Shown: one piece after another, positions 1-7,871 of the stretch
Layout: each line of letters begins with the position of its first letter
Numbering within the stretch: position 1 is the first letter of the stretch
DNA from: an uncultured Bacilli bacterium
GTDB lineage: Bacteria > Bacillota_I > Bacilli_A > RF39 > UBA660
DNA: 43,207 bases
Reading direction: 5' to 3'
Assembly: GCA_934130105.1 (NCBI GenBank)
Contig: CAKOXL010000011.1
Coordinates: 1 to 43,207, forward strand
The notes under the pieces: generated by a model
What the model was told of the DNA's origin: nothing
Databases searched by the model: none
The model's input: the letters and a program-made list of their open reading frames with translations, nothing else
Translations under genes and position numbers: made by a program

Positions 1-620
1 GGAAGACCTCTACCTACTAAATCACTAAGCATAAATATTCCTAAATCTTTTCCTATTTTACGATGATCTCTTTCTTTTGCTTCAGCTAATTCTTCTAAAT
101 AACTATCAAGTTCTTCTTTAGTATCAAAGCAAATTCCATAAATTCTTTGTAACATATGGTTTTTAGCATCATTTTTCCAATAGGCTCCACTTACTTTTAA
201 TAATTTAAAGTTTTTAAGTTCTTTAGTATTATCAACATGTGGTCCACGGCAAAGATCAGTAAAATCACCTTGAGTATAACATGATATTACCTGTTCATTT
301 TCATCCATTCTAGAGATTAAATCGATCTTATATGGATCATTTTTAAACATTTCAAGGGCTTCCTCTTTAGATATTTCGTGTCTTACGATATTTTTACTAT
401 CTTTACTACACTTTTTCATTTCTTTTTCAATTACTATTAGGTCATCTTCTGTTAGGGTTTTACCATTTAAATCAATGTCATAGTAAAAGCCATCTTCAAT
501 AACTGGTCCTACCCAAAATAGGGCATCTGGATATAAATGTTTTACTGCTTGTGCTAATAAATGGGCGCAACTATGGTTTAATTTACTTAATCTTTCATTT
601 TCTTTAATATTTATCATCAT
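1..620 (-). CDS. thrS: threonyl-tRNA synthetase, N-terminal part (cut by window edge)
   Basis: Charges tRNA-Thr with threonine in the cytoplasm. Only the first about 206 residues lie in the window; the rest runs off the left edge. The visible part is the editing (N2) domain: HSCAH gives the H16-x3-H20 zinc/editing signature, followed by a VGPVIEDGFYYD block and a TDLCRGPH block with the conserved Cys and His. The start is the ATG at 620, 7 bases after a ribosome site AAGGAAG; a second ATG follows at once. The editing domain begins almost at residue 1, so the usual N-terminal TGS domain is missing, as in some reduced Firmicute/Mollicute enzymes. A T-box leader and its own promoter precede it. 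Identification is secure from these motifs and the T-box. Confidence 0.95.
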   Translation of the reverse strand, partial: MMINIKENERLSKLNHSCAHLLAQAVKHLYPDALFWVGPVIEDGFYYDIDLNGKTLTEDDLIVIEKEMKKCSKDSKNIVRHEISKEEALEMFKNDPYKIDLISRMDENEQVISCYTQGDFTDLCRGPHVDNTKELKNFKLLKVSGAYWKNDAKNHMLQRIYGICFDTKEELDSYLEELAEAKERDHRKIGKDLGIFMLSDLVGRGL

Positions 621-631
621 TATTCTTCCTT

Positions 632-856
632 TCCAAATAAATAAAAAAACTCCTATCACAAAATATGACAGGAGTGCTTGCACGGTACCATCCTCGTTTA
701 CTTAATTTAAATAACGAACCAAAGGTCCGGGAATCCTATTAAGGTCCAACTAAAGAGTAGTAATTTTTATAATCTATTATCTAATTTCACCAAACTTAGA
801 TTCTCTACAAATTTCAAATAAAAATCATGTCTCTTATCGCAGTTTTTATAAAACTT
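632..856 (-). promoter_or_regulatory. T-box riboswitch leader of thrS (specifier ACU, Thr)
   Basis: This leader senses uncharged tRNA and controls thrS by transcription antitermination. The conserved T-box element GGATGGTACCGTG lies at about 684-696 on the minus strand. The TGGT in it can pair with a tRNA ACCA end. A distal-loop GGTGAAA motif lies upstream. The candidate specifier codon is ACT at 761-759, followed by A and then CTCTT, which pairs with AAGAG near the 5' base of stem I. ACT codes threonine and so agrees with the downstream gene. The Rho-independent terminator of the leader is listed separately. Confidence 0.92.
641..676 (-). terminator. T-box intrinsic terminator
   Basis: Minus-strand hairpin with arms ACTCCTGTCA and TGATAGGAGT followed by seven T. 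It sits just after the T-box sequence and before the thrS ribosome site, so read-through depends on the antiterminator fold. Confidence 0.9.
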
Positions 857-862
857 ACATTA

Positions 863-891
863 ATAATATGACTTTTTTATGGTTTTGTCAA
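863..891 (-). promoter_or_regulatory. Sigma-A type promoter of the thrS leader
   Basis: On the minus strand TTGACA (891-886), a 17-base spacer and TATTAT (868-863). The match to the housekeeping consensus is nearly perfect. The element overlaps the last codons of the upstream RNB gene and would start transcription near 856, at the beginning of the T-box. Confidence 0.8.
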
Positions 892-2811
892 CAACTTTAC
901 TCTCAATTTTGAATAGCTATCCATAAATGAATCGATAATAATATTTTGTTCGTTGATATGTTCTATTATCCTTTTTTGTTTTTCTTCAATTAGATAAGCT
1001 TCACTATCGCTTACATGGTTAAAGTAAAACGGATCTAGTACATATAATTTCATGGCATTATCTAAATATCTTCTAAGTGGTGCTGTAAGATGCGTATAAG
1101 GTTTTATTCCAAGTCCAAAGTGTTCTTTAGCTTCTGTTGAATATTTTGATTTAGGATATGTTGCTTTTAAGTAATTAATCATATTTTCTAAATCTCTTTT
1201 ATTATTACATGATGTTATTGCTTTTGATATACTAGATAATCTTTCTAAATATTGTGAATCAATTGTATGAATTCTATATATACATGGAAGATTATTTTTA
1301 TACATATGATAAGGTACAATGTGATTAACCATCATCATACATATTTCAACGATCTTAGTAGCACTGGTATTTTCGGTAATGTTAGTATTAGTAGGATTAC
1401 TTGTCGTTCTATTTATTAGTGCATATGTTTTATCAATTTTAAAATTACCTTTTAGTTTATCTGTTATCTCTTTTAGCAAAATAACTGTATTAAAGTAATT
1501 AAGATCATTATCAGTGCCACTACTAATTACTCTATTTACATCATCATAAGTTGTATTTTTAGACACTTTTATAACCGTTTCTAAAATTTCATAGTTTATA
1601 ATCTCACCAGTAGAATCTATATATAAATAATAGCTGGTTGCAAGTCTATATTTATTTGCTAGTAAGTTCATTTTATCTTTAGCTAATACTGGTGGAAACA
1701 TATGAAGTGGCTCTTTTAGGTAAATTGAAGATGATCTATCAAATGCTTCATCTAATATAATACTATTTTCTTGTATTAATCCAGTTGGATCAGCAATATG
1801 GACACCTAATTTGTAACAGTTATCTTCCATTTTTTGAATTGACAAACCATCATCTAATTCTTGAGCATTATTTCCATCGATTGTTATTATATATTCGTTA
1901 TCTATTACTGTACGATTATGATATCTAGTTGGTTTAATTTCATGATTTAGTCTTTTTGCTTCTGATAATATGCTTTCATCAAAACCCATTTTTATATCAT
2001 ACATGTAGCATATTTCTTCTATTGTGTTTTCACCTACGTTACCATTTAGTTTTTCTTCTAAGTGATTTAACCAAAAAACAAATTTTCGTTTGGTAGTTTG
2101 GTTAAAGCCGTCTGGATTCATACTTTTTCTACAATAGTTTATATGACTAATGGCATCCATTTTTTCTTTAAAACTAAATTCTAATTTAGGATGAAGTAAA
2201 AACAAAGTCGTAATTTTATCATAGTATATTAAATTAAAATTAGTTCCTAATTCTTTATCTTTTGTATATTCATATATTTCTTTTATATAGTTAGATAATA
2301 CTTTTTGAAATAGGGAAACATCACCATTTCTTAGTCTTATCATGTAGGGATATTGATTTAATATTTCGGTAATTAATTCATAATCCCTAAGTTCAAATAG
2401 TAAATATTCCATTAGCTCTATACTACTACCATTATAGTTAATAAAGTCATAAAAGTTTATTATCATTAAACTTTCAATGTTATTTATTATATTTTTTAAC
2501 AAAGTAAAATTAGGATTATCTTTTTGAATATTACCAGGCTTTCTTAATATGAGTATTTGAATTTTCTCACGAATTTCCTTTAATAACTCTATCATTTCTC
2601 TTTTATCTTTTTTAGTGATTCTAGGAGTATATAAAAGATATGATACAATAGGAAATATATTTAATAAATAGTTAAAATCTTCACTGAAATTATATTTATC
2701 TAAAATAGTATTTAAGTATTTTAAATAATCATATGGTTGATAATTAAAGATATCGCCACTATCTATTATATTTTTAATGTCTTTATTCAAATATTCAAAT
2801 ATACTTTTCAT
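877..2811 (-). CDS. RNB-domain (RNase II/R family) ribonuclease with atypical architecture
   Basis: Probable 3'-to-5' exoribonuclease. The catalytic block TIDGNNAQELDDG (residues 310-322) aligns with the metal site of E. coli RNase II: D201 is D312, D207 is E318 (conservative change), D209 and D210 are D320 and D321. A second family block, HLTAPLRRYLD, lies near the C-terminus. The first about 300 residues look helical and show no clear cold-shock domains, and no S1 domain is visible at the end. This differs from RNase R (three OB-type domains). The start ATG follows AGGAGAT and lies 2 bases after the dnaI stop, so it is in the dnaI operon. In Bacillus the dnaI-thrS interval holds ytxB and ytxC instead. 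Family sure; substrate and activity inferred. Confidence 0.8.
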   Translation of the reverse strand: MKSIFEYLNKDIKNIIDSGDIFNYQPYDYLKYLNTILDKYNFSEDFNYLLNIFPIVSYLLYTPRITKKDKREMIELLKEIREKIQILILRKPGNIQKDNPNFTLLKNIINNIESLMIINFYDFINYNGSSIELMEYLLFELRDYELITEILNQYPYMIRLRNGDVSLFQKVLSNYIKEIYEYTKDKELGTNFNLIYYDKITTLFLLHPKLEFSFKEKMDAISHINYCRKSMNPDGFNQTTKRKFVFWLNHLEEKLNGNVGENTIEEICYMYDIKMGFDESILSEAKRLNHEIKPTRYHNRTVIDNEYIITIDGNNAQELDDGLSIQKMEDNCYKLGVHIADPTGLIQENSIILDEAFDRSSSIYLKEPLHMFPPVLAKDKMNLLANKYRLATSYYLYIDSTGEIINYEILETVIKVSKNTTYDDVNRVISSGTDNDLNYFNTVILLKEITDKLKGNFKIDKTYALINRTTSNPTNTNITENTSATKIVEICMMMVNHIVPYHMYKNNLPCIYRIHTIDSQYLERLSSISKAITSCNNKRDLENMINYLKATYPKSKYSTEAKEHFGLGIKPYTHLTAPLRRYLDNAMKLYVLDPFYFNHVSDSEAYLIEEKQKRIIEHINEQNIIIDSFMDSYSKLRVKLLTKP

Positions 2812-2813
2812 TG

Positions 2814-3731
2814 CTATCTCCTATTACTTTTACCAACTAGTTCAAAGTCTATGGTTAAATCTTTGATTCTTTCAATCATTCTTCTTGCTTTTATTTCTTC
2901 CTTACCATTTGATGTCATACTAAAGTGTTCTTCTAGTTGGGTAAGGTTCATGTTGGAAGTAAAAAAGGTAGGTAATTCTTCATCCATACGATACTGCAAT
3001 ATAGTTCCTAAGATTTCATCTCTAGCCCAAGGGGTTAGATATTCAGCTCCAATATCATCTAATAGTAAAAGTGGTACTTTCTTAATATAGTCATACTTTT
3101 CTTCAAAGTCGCTACCGCTACCAAAAGATGATTTTAATACACGTAAAAATTCCGGTACATAAATAATTGCACTTTTAATATTTTTTTTGGCAAGTTCATT
3201 AAATAATGCAGCTATTAAGTAAGTTTTTCCGGTACCATAACTACCATGTAAATATATACCTTTAGGATTGGTGTTTTTTAGTAATCCTTCAACAAAAGTA
3301 TTTACATATTTCATAAATTCAACTCTATTTTTATCATTTCTATATAATGACTTTAATGAAGCTTCCTTTACTTTTTTTGGAGATTCAAATAGGTAAACAT
3401 TTTCTTGATATTTGGTATCATAATCTAATTTTTGTTTATAGTTACATGCAACGTAGCTAAAAATTATTTTATTTTGGTCTACTTTAGGTGTATATACATA
3501 ACCTTTAACTTTATTTTTACATTCTGATATTTTATTGCAACCTCTACAATTATTAAATTCAATACTAGCTTCTTCTAGTTGTGATGTATATTGCATTAAA
3601 ATGTCATCTGTTGTATTTAAAACATTTATTAATTCTAAAAAGTTTTTATCATTAAGTTTTTTTATATAATTTTGCTTTAATAAATTTGATTCTTCATCTG
3701 ATAAATGAACTAAGTCTTTAATAGTTTTCAT
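2814..3731 (-). CDS. dnaI: Primosomal protein DnaI, helicase loader
   Basis: AAA+ ATPase that loads the replicative helicase onto DNA at oriC and at restarting forks, with DnaB and DnaD. The N-terminal half carries the DnaI zinc fold (C62, C65, C71). The AAA+ domain has Walker A GSYGTGKT (163-170) and Walker B LLLLDDIG (221-228). Length 305 matches the family. The start follows GAGGTGG. In Bacillus the gene overlaps or follows dnaB; here about 4.1 kb of accessory DNA separates them, and the gene has its own promoter (3753-3781). The RNB nuclease gene follows by 2 bases. Confidence 0.95.
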   Translation of the reverse strand: MKTIKDLVHLSDEESNLLKQNYIKKLNDKNFLELINVLNTTDDILMQYTSQLEEASIEFNNCRGCNKISECKNKVKGYVYTPKVDQNKIIFSYVACNYKQKLDYDTKYQENVYLFESPKKVKEASLKSLYRNDKNRVEFMKYVNTFVEGLLKNTNPKGIYLHGSYGTGKTYLIAALFNELAKKNIKSAIIYVPEFLRVLKSSFGSGSDFEEKYDYIKKVPLLLLDDIGAEYLTPWARDEILGTILQYRMDEELPTFFTSNMNLTQLEEHFSMTSNGKEEIKARRMIERIKDLTIDFELVGKSNRR

Positions 3732-3752
3732 GATACCACCTCAACTAATTCT

Positions 3753-3781
3753 ATTTTATTAAATTTCTAGATGTTTATCAA
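3753..3781 (-). promoter_or_regulatory. Promoter of dnaI
   Basis: Minus-strand TTGATA (3781-3776), a 17-base spacer and TAAAAT (3758-3753), about 20 bases before the dnaI start. It would give dnaI transcription independent of dnaB. Confidence 0.6.
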
Positions 3782-3932
3782 GGAACAAATAATAAAAATT
3801 AAATTTTTTAATTTTATCATCAGAGGTTTAACATTTTTCTTTTTTTAAAATAATATCTTTATGATACTTGAAGTGGCTGATAAGTAATTTTTTCAATCAC
3901 AAATCTATAAATTAACTTCTAAAATAGCAAAA

Positions 3933-3960
3933 AAATTAGGATATTTAACTATCCCAATTT
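3933..3960 (-). terminator. Terminator after the ABC transporter operon
   Basis: Hairpin with arms AAATTGGGATA and TATCCTAATTT on the minus strand, followed by a T run. It lies 29 bases beyond the stop of the second permease and closes that operon before dnaI. The rest of 3732-3988 holds only the dnaI promoter; I see no small gene in it. Confidence 0.7.
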
Positions 3961-3988
3961 ATATTAATTGATATTTCTTTAAACTAAG

Positions 3989-4726
3989 TTAATTATTATC
4001 ATTTATCATTTCAATAGGTGTGATTTTTTTTATTTTAATTGCCAATTGAAAGAATGAAATTAAAAGGCATAAAAATACTACTAATATACAACTTGGTAAA
4101 TAGCTAAACTGGGATTTTATATTAATATCCATAATTATATATAGTATAAAATTACTAAGTATAATACTAACTATAAATAAGATTAAATAATAAGTACCTA
4201 AGAATTTACATATGATGCTATAAATTTTTGAATTTGAAAAGCCAACTAATTTATATAACGCAATATCTTTTCTTAAGCTATAAATTATATTTTTAGAAAA
4301 AAGAAATAGTAGTACCAAAAATATTATACATGAAATGATAATTATAAAAATCAAAACGGTTTTAATAATATAATTATTTTCAGTATTATTTATTGCGTTA
4401 ACTGATATGTTTTCAAAATTGCTAATATTATCATTTTTAAACTTCATTGCTGATAATACTTTATCAAATGTAAGGGCACATTCATTATTATTGCATTCAT
4501 ATTTTAAAATATGATTCTTATATTTATCTATTATTTTACTACTATCAACTTCTAAAGCAAAAGTCAAATACAACGTTCTATTTTCTTCTGATTCAATCTG
4601 TTCTTCAATAGATACATTTATATACTTAAAATATATAAAAAATGAAATTAAAGCAGTAAATAATGATATAAATACGATTACATACTTTAGTAAAAGTTTA
4701 TCATAAAATATTTTAAAATTTATCAT
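3989..4726 (-). CDS. ABC transporter permease, FtsX-like, short subunit
   Basis: Membrane subunit of a MacB/FtsX-type ABC system, 245 aa. One transmembrane segment lies at about 13-33, then an extracytoplasmic stretch of about 85 residues, then three transmembrane segments at about 120-142, 170-192 and 205-230. The motif LRKDIALYKLVGFSNSKIY after the second segment is the typical FtsX coupling region and has a close counterpart in the 411-aa partner (QNIALYKLIGYNNK). A GGGGAATT ribosome site precedes the ATG, 16 bases after the partner's stop. The external loop is much shorter than in the partner, so the two form an asymmetric pair. Substrate unknown. Confidence 0.8.
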   Translation of the reverse strand: MINFKIFYDKLLLKYVIVFISLFTALISFFIYFKYINVSIEEQIESEENRTLYLTFALEVDSSKIIDKYKNHILKYECNNNECALTFDKVLSAMKFKNDNISNFENISVNAINNTENNYIIKTVLIFIIIISCIIFLVLLFLFSKNIIYSLRKDIALYKLVGFSNSKIYSIICKFLGTYYLILFIVSIILSNFILYIIMDINIKSQFSYLPSCILVVFLCLLISFFQLAIKIKKITPIEMINDNN

Positions 4727-4742
4727 ATGAATTCCCCATTTT

Positions 4743-5978
4743 TTATTTATTTAATAGTGATAAAACAGAATTTTTTCTAGAACCAATAAAAAATAAAAGC
4801 ATTATAATTATTATTAAAAAAATAGAACCAATAAATAGAATAATTGTATTATCCATGAATATATATATGTCCATAACACTAAACATTGGATAGAACGTAA
4901 AAATGTACGTTACTAGATACTTTACTAAAAAAGCTAACAAAGTTGAAATTACGATTGAACATATTGTGAGTAAAATATATTGTATAATAAATAATTCTCC
5001 AATAAGTTTGTTATTGTATCCAATTAATTTATATAATGCAATATTTTGTTTGTTCTCTATAAAAATATTTTTAATGAATTTATATATGCATATAGCAGAA
5101 ATAATCATTACAATTGTAGTAACATATTTTACGATTTTTTGGATAAATTCAACAAGATCATTTTCAAGTTCCCAGTATGGTTGTGAATTAATTCCATTTT
5201 CCAATAATTTTTGCTTAACTTTATTAATATTGTTATAATCATCAATTAATAATAATATGGCTAAATCCCTATGAGGATTAACTATTTCCGATTCATTTGC
5301 ATACATAGTTTCTCTATTATGAATTATTTCTTCAAATAAGGCAGTAGATATATAACAAGTATTATAACTTGTTAACTGTTCATTTATATCATATGTACCA
5401 ACTAATTTTACTTTTTCATTATGATCTTTATAAACTTCTGCTTTACCATTTTGAACAATGTATTGATTATATGATAAATCAATATCATTACCAATTATAT
5501 TTTGAATTTGAAAAAATTTTTCACTATTAGAACCACGTGGAGAAAATGTTGATGGACATACTATTTCGTATTTATTTTTTATTTTTCTTCCATAATCAAC
5601 TTCATAGTTAATTCCCTTATATACTCCATATATATCAATAACACCATTAATATCAAGTGTAGATTCATGAATATTTGCTCCTGTTAAAAGTTCCATATTA
5701 GATTTAAATATTTTAGTGATTTCTGGTATTTTTAAATTAGAAATAGTATTAATAACTTCTAGCCGTTTACTTTCATCAGTAACATCAACCGTTAATAATT
5801 TATATTTAAAATCAGAATTAACATATTTATCATTAAACTTTTCAATTGAAAATTCTGCTGATGATACGATAGTAACAATTAAAAAAAATAAAGCAAGAAT
5901 TAATGTATATAATATTGACTTAGTTTTAGAACTTTTTAGATTAACTTTTAACAAAAAAATTATTTTTTTAAAATTCAT
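4743..5978 (-). CDS. ABC transporter permease, FtsX-like, long subunit
   Basis: Second FtsX-type permease of the cluster, 411 aa. An N-terminal transmembrane segment (about 20-42) is followed by an extracytoplasmic domain of about 230 residues, then three C-terminal segments (about 283-303, 328-358, 372-400). The cytoplasmic loop QNIALYKLIGYNNK matches the coupling helix of the family. The start codon overlaps the ATPase stop as ATGA and has a GAGGAAAG ribosome site, so translation is coupled. Such ATPase plus two-permease sets usually move peptides or lipoproteins or act in bacteriocin export or resistance; no bacteriocin gene is visible here. The role is inferred from family only. Confidence 0.82.
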   Translation of the reverse strand: MNFKKIIFLLKVNLKSSKTKSILYTLILALFFLIVTIVSSAEFSIEKFNDKYVNSDFKYKLLTVDVTDESKRLEVINTISNLKIPEITKIFKSNMELLTGANIHESTLDINGVIDIYGVYKGINYEVDYGRKIKNKYEIVCPSTFSPRGSNSEKFFQIQNIIGNDIDLSYNQYIVQNGKAEVYKDHNEKVKLVGTYDINEQLTSYNTCYISTALFEEIIHNRETMYANESEIVNPHRDLAILLLIDDYNNINKVKQKLLENGINSQPYWELENDLVEFIQKIVKYVTTIVMIISAICIYKFIKNIFIENKQNIALYKLIGYNNKLIGELFIIQYILLTICSIVISTLLAFLVKYLVTYIFTFYPMFSVMDIYIFMDNTIILFIGSIFLIIIIMLLFFIGSRKNSVLSLLNK

Positions 5979-6646
5979 AGTACTTTCCTCGTGATTGTTC
6001 CATCGTTAATCTCATACAATTCATCGCAATAATTTTTTATCAAATTGTTGTGTGAAACTACAATGACAGTTTTACCTTCCTTACTAATATTTTGCAATAG
6101 TTTAAAAATCTCTTTTTCATTTTCTGAATCAAGATTGCCTGTTGGCTCATCTGCTATTAATATTTGAGGATTATTTATTAATGCACGTGCTATTGCGACT
6201 CTTTGTTGCTCACCACCGGATAATTGTGATGGTAAATGATTTATTCTTTCTTGCAACCCTAATTTATTTAATAAATTGATTGCATTTTGTTTTTTCGTAT
6301 TAAATTTAATGCCATTAACAATCATTGTTGGTAACAGCACATTTTCTAAAGCAGTAATTTTGGAATTTAAATAAAATGATTGAAAAACAAATCCAATTTT
6401 TTGATTACGAATTTTTGATTTTTCACGATCAGTTAATGATAGAACTGACTGTCCGTCTAAAATATAATCACCACTATCAAAATTATCTAATAAACCCAAA
6501 ATATTTACCAAAGTTGATTTACCACTTCCACTTTTTCCCATTATGGCATAAAATTTTCCACTTTTAAAATTAATATTAACGTTCTTTAGTATATGTATAG
6601 TATCTTTTTTAGTTCTGTAATATTTATTTATATTAATTAATTCCAT
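5975..6646 (-). CDS. ABC transporter ATP-binding protein (LolD/MacB/SalX family)
   Basis: Cytoplasmic ATPase driving the two FtsX-like permeases downstream. Walker A GKSGSGKST at 37-45, Q-loop near 89, signature LSGGEQQRVAIARAL from 142, Walker B ILIADEP from 162, and the family-typical TGNLDS just after. Length 223 is normal. It is the first gene of a tight operon. No Shine-Dalgarno sequence is seen just before the ATG: the bases are GATGTATA, and the only AAAGGAAC is about 40 bases upstream, so translation may be weak or controlled. The N-terminus fits the family, so this start is kept. Confidence 0.93.
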   Translation of the reverse strand: MELININKYYRTKKDTIHILKNVNINFKSGKFYAIMGKSGSGKSTLVNILGLLDNFDSGDYILDGQSVLSLTDREKSKIRNQKIGFVFQSFYLNSKITALENVLLPTMIVNGIKFNTKKQNAINLLNKLGLQERINHLPSQLSGGEQQRVAIARALINNPQILIADEPTGNLDSENEKEIFKLLQNISKEGKTVIVVSHNNLIKNYCDELYEINDGTITRKVL

Positions 6647-6739
6647 TATACATCATATATCAATTCTAGAAATTAAATCTATAATTGTTCCTTTCTGAGA
6701 TTTTACTAAAATATAAAAAGACTATTTTCTTATATTTTA

Positions 6740-6767
6740 AGTATAACACATATTCAACAGAACAAAA
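6740..6767 (-). promoter_or_regulatory. Extended -10 promoter of the ABC transporter operon
   Basis: Minus strand TGTTATACT (extended -10, TATACT at 6745-6740) with a weak TTTTGT 16 bases upstream. It lies about 95 bases before the ATPase start, leaving a leader with no small gene that I can support. Confidence 0.4.
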
Positions 6768-6779
6768 GAATAAAAATTA

Positions 6780-6919
6780 AGATTTTTATTTGCCTTGGTA
6801 GTTACCTTCCAAGTTTCCTACTTCATAGATAGAGTACCCTCTATTCTCCATAGGCTTAAATCGTGAAAAGTCGCTACCGTACTCATTATTTTTATTTATC
6901 TATACTTCATTTTAGTTTC
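6780..6919 (-). ncRNA. Candidate omega-RNA / IS right-end relic downstream of decayed tnpB
   Basis: In intact IS200/IS605 elements the guide (omega) RNA is made from the 3' end of tnpB and the element's right end. Here the bases just after the tnpB stop hold two compact hairpins: ATAGAG-GGTA-CTCTAT at 6829-6844, and CTTGG/CCAAG around a 10-base loop at 6794-6813. GAGTAC further upstream can also pair with GTACTC of the first hairpin. This stretch looks unlike the AT-rich intergenic DNA around it. The assignment rests on position and structure only. Confidence 0.4.
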
Positions 6920-7105
6920 TTAATTTTGATAATGTATTTTTAATCCTTCAAACATAATATTGATACTCGCATTAATATCTCTGTCATTCTTATTACCACA
7001 GTTAGTACATTCCCAGCTTCTGATACTTAAATTATTGGTTACTTCAGTCTTACTTCCACAATGACTACACATCTTACTACTTGGATAAAAAGTATCTACT
7101 TGATA
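6920..7105 (-). pseudogene. Remnant of a TnpB (IS200/IS605 OrfB) nuclease, C-terminal zinc ribbon
   Basis: Reading the minus strand from about 7105 gives VDTFYPSSKMCSHCG, then after 18 residues the second knuckle CTNCG, then NDRDINASINI and a stop at 6920. This is the zinc ribbon and final RuvC motif (DRDxNAS) of TnpB, an RNA-guided nuclease found in IS200/IS605 elements. A TAG lies in frame just before the fragment and no other TnpB part is seen upstream, so about 300 residues are missing. The 3' end keeps both Cys pairs intact. The bases between 7106 and 7247 hold no recognisable coding sequence. Confidence 0.88.
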
Positions 7106-7247
7106 CTACCTCTTGATTTGAAAAATTAAAGATTTTTCTTTAATCTTTTTGATGTGGACTTAATTTTATTAAGTCTTTTTTCTATTCAATACCAATCCAA
7201 ACGCACTTTCCTTATATATAAAAAAAGAATAATAATGAAATTATTCT

Positions 7248-7787
7248 TTAATTTAACTCTTCTACTTCTATTTTACCAATAAAAGCTTTATCCATAGCAT
7301 CATTATCAGCATTATAATCAAGCCACATTATAAATTCAAAAGTGGTACTGCTGTTAACATCGATTTCTGTTTCATAAATGATGCCATCATCATTTAAATT
7401 CGATGGTTCTATAAAATTACTATTATTCTCTTTAATAGTATATCTTAAATATTTATTTGGTAATACACTCTTACCTGCACTAATAATTTTTTCTTCATTA
7501 TTTTTAAATACAATACGGTAGGTTATTTTTGAATTTGAATTATTGACTACTTTAAATGTATATGGTTCATTTTTTAAACCATCACTATCACTAACTGGTA
7601 TAGCTTCTTTTAATAAGATACCACTAGATAAATCTTGCATATAAAATCTTTTTTCATTTTGTATAAAAGCAAGTGATGATAATAATGTTTCCTTCTTTGG
7701 TAAATAGATAAAGGCCGTTGTAGTAATTAAAAATAACGAAATACTAACAATTGAAAAAATTAATCTTCTTACTTCTTTACTTTTCAT
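7248..7787 (-). CDS. Secreted/anchored surface protein, TasA/camelysin-like fold
   Basis: Envelope protein of 179 aa with an N-terminal hydrophobic segment (about 9-28) after a basic start. The rest looks like a beta-sandwich. It is related to the N-terminal half of the protein at 10482-11996: LKEAIPVSDSDG matches LTDAFPISDEEG, and FIMWLDYNADND matches LRMWLDNDADFS. This pattern is seen in TasA/camelysin-type surface proteins of Bacilli; no SipW peptidase gene is in the window. The start follows GAAGGGG. It lies in the DNA between dnaI and dnaB. Function not known. Confidence 0.65.
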   Translation of the reverse strand: MKSKEVRRLIFSIVSISLFLITTTAFIYLPKKETLLSSLAFIQNEKRFYMQDLSSGILLKEAIPVSDSDGLKNEPYTFKVVNNSNSKITYRIVFKNNEEKIISAGKSVLPNKYLRYTIKENNSNFIEPSNLNDDGIIYETEIDVNSSTTFEFIMWLDYNADNDAMDKAFIGKIEVEELN

Positions 7788-7816
7788 AATATACCCCTTC
7801 TCTTTTAGTGGCTCAT

Positions 7817-7845
7817 ATTATAACACAAAGTATTAAAAAAAGCAA
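7817..7845 (-). promoter_or_regulatory. Promoter of the small surface protein gene
   Basis: Minus-strand TATAAT (7822-7817) with a TG extension, and TTGCTT (7845-7840) 17 bases upstream. The -35 box is formed by the 3' arm of the dnaB terminator, so the two signals overlap. The same TTGCTT/17/TATAAT layout precedes the related gene at 10482-11996. Confidence 0.5.
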
Positions 7846-7865
7846 GTGAAACAAGCTTTTGCTTT
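7839..7865 (-). terminator. Terminator of dnaB
   Basis: Arms AAAGCAA and TTGCTTT around a 13-base loop, then TTTT. It starts 7 bases after the dnaB stop, so dnaB transcription ends here rather than running on to dnaI. Confidence 0.7.
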
Positions 7866-7871
7866 GGGACT

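Noticed and set aside
2737..3090. Plus-strand frame of 117 codons
   Set aside because: Shadow of dnaI and the RNB gene. No ribosome site and no family likeness; it reads the antisense of conserved domains.
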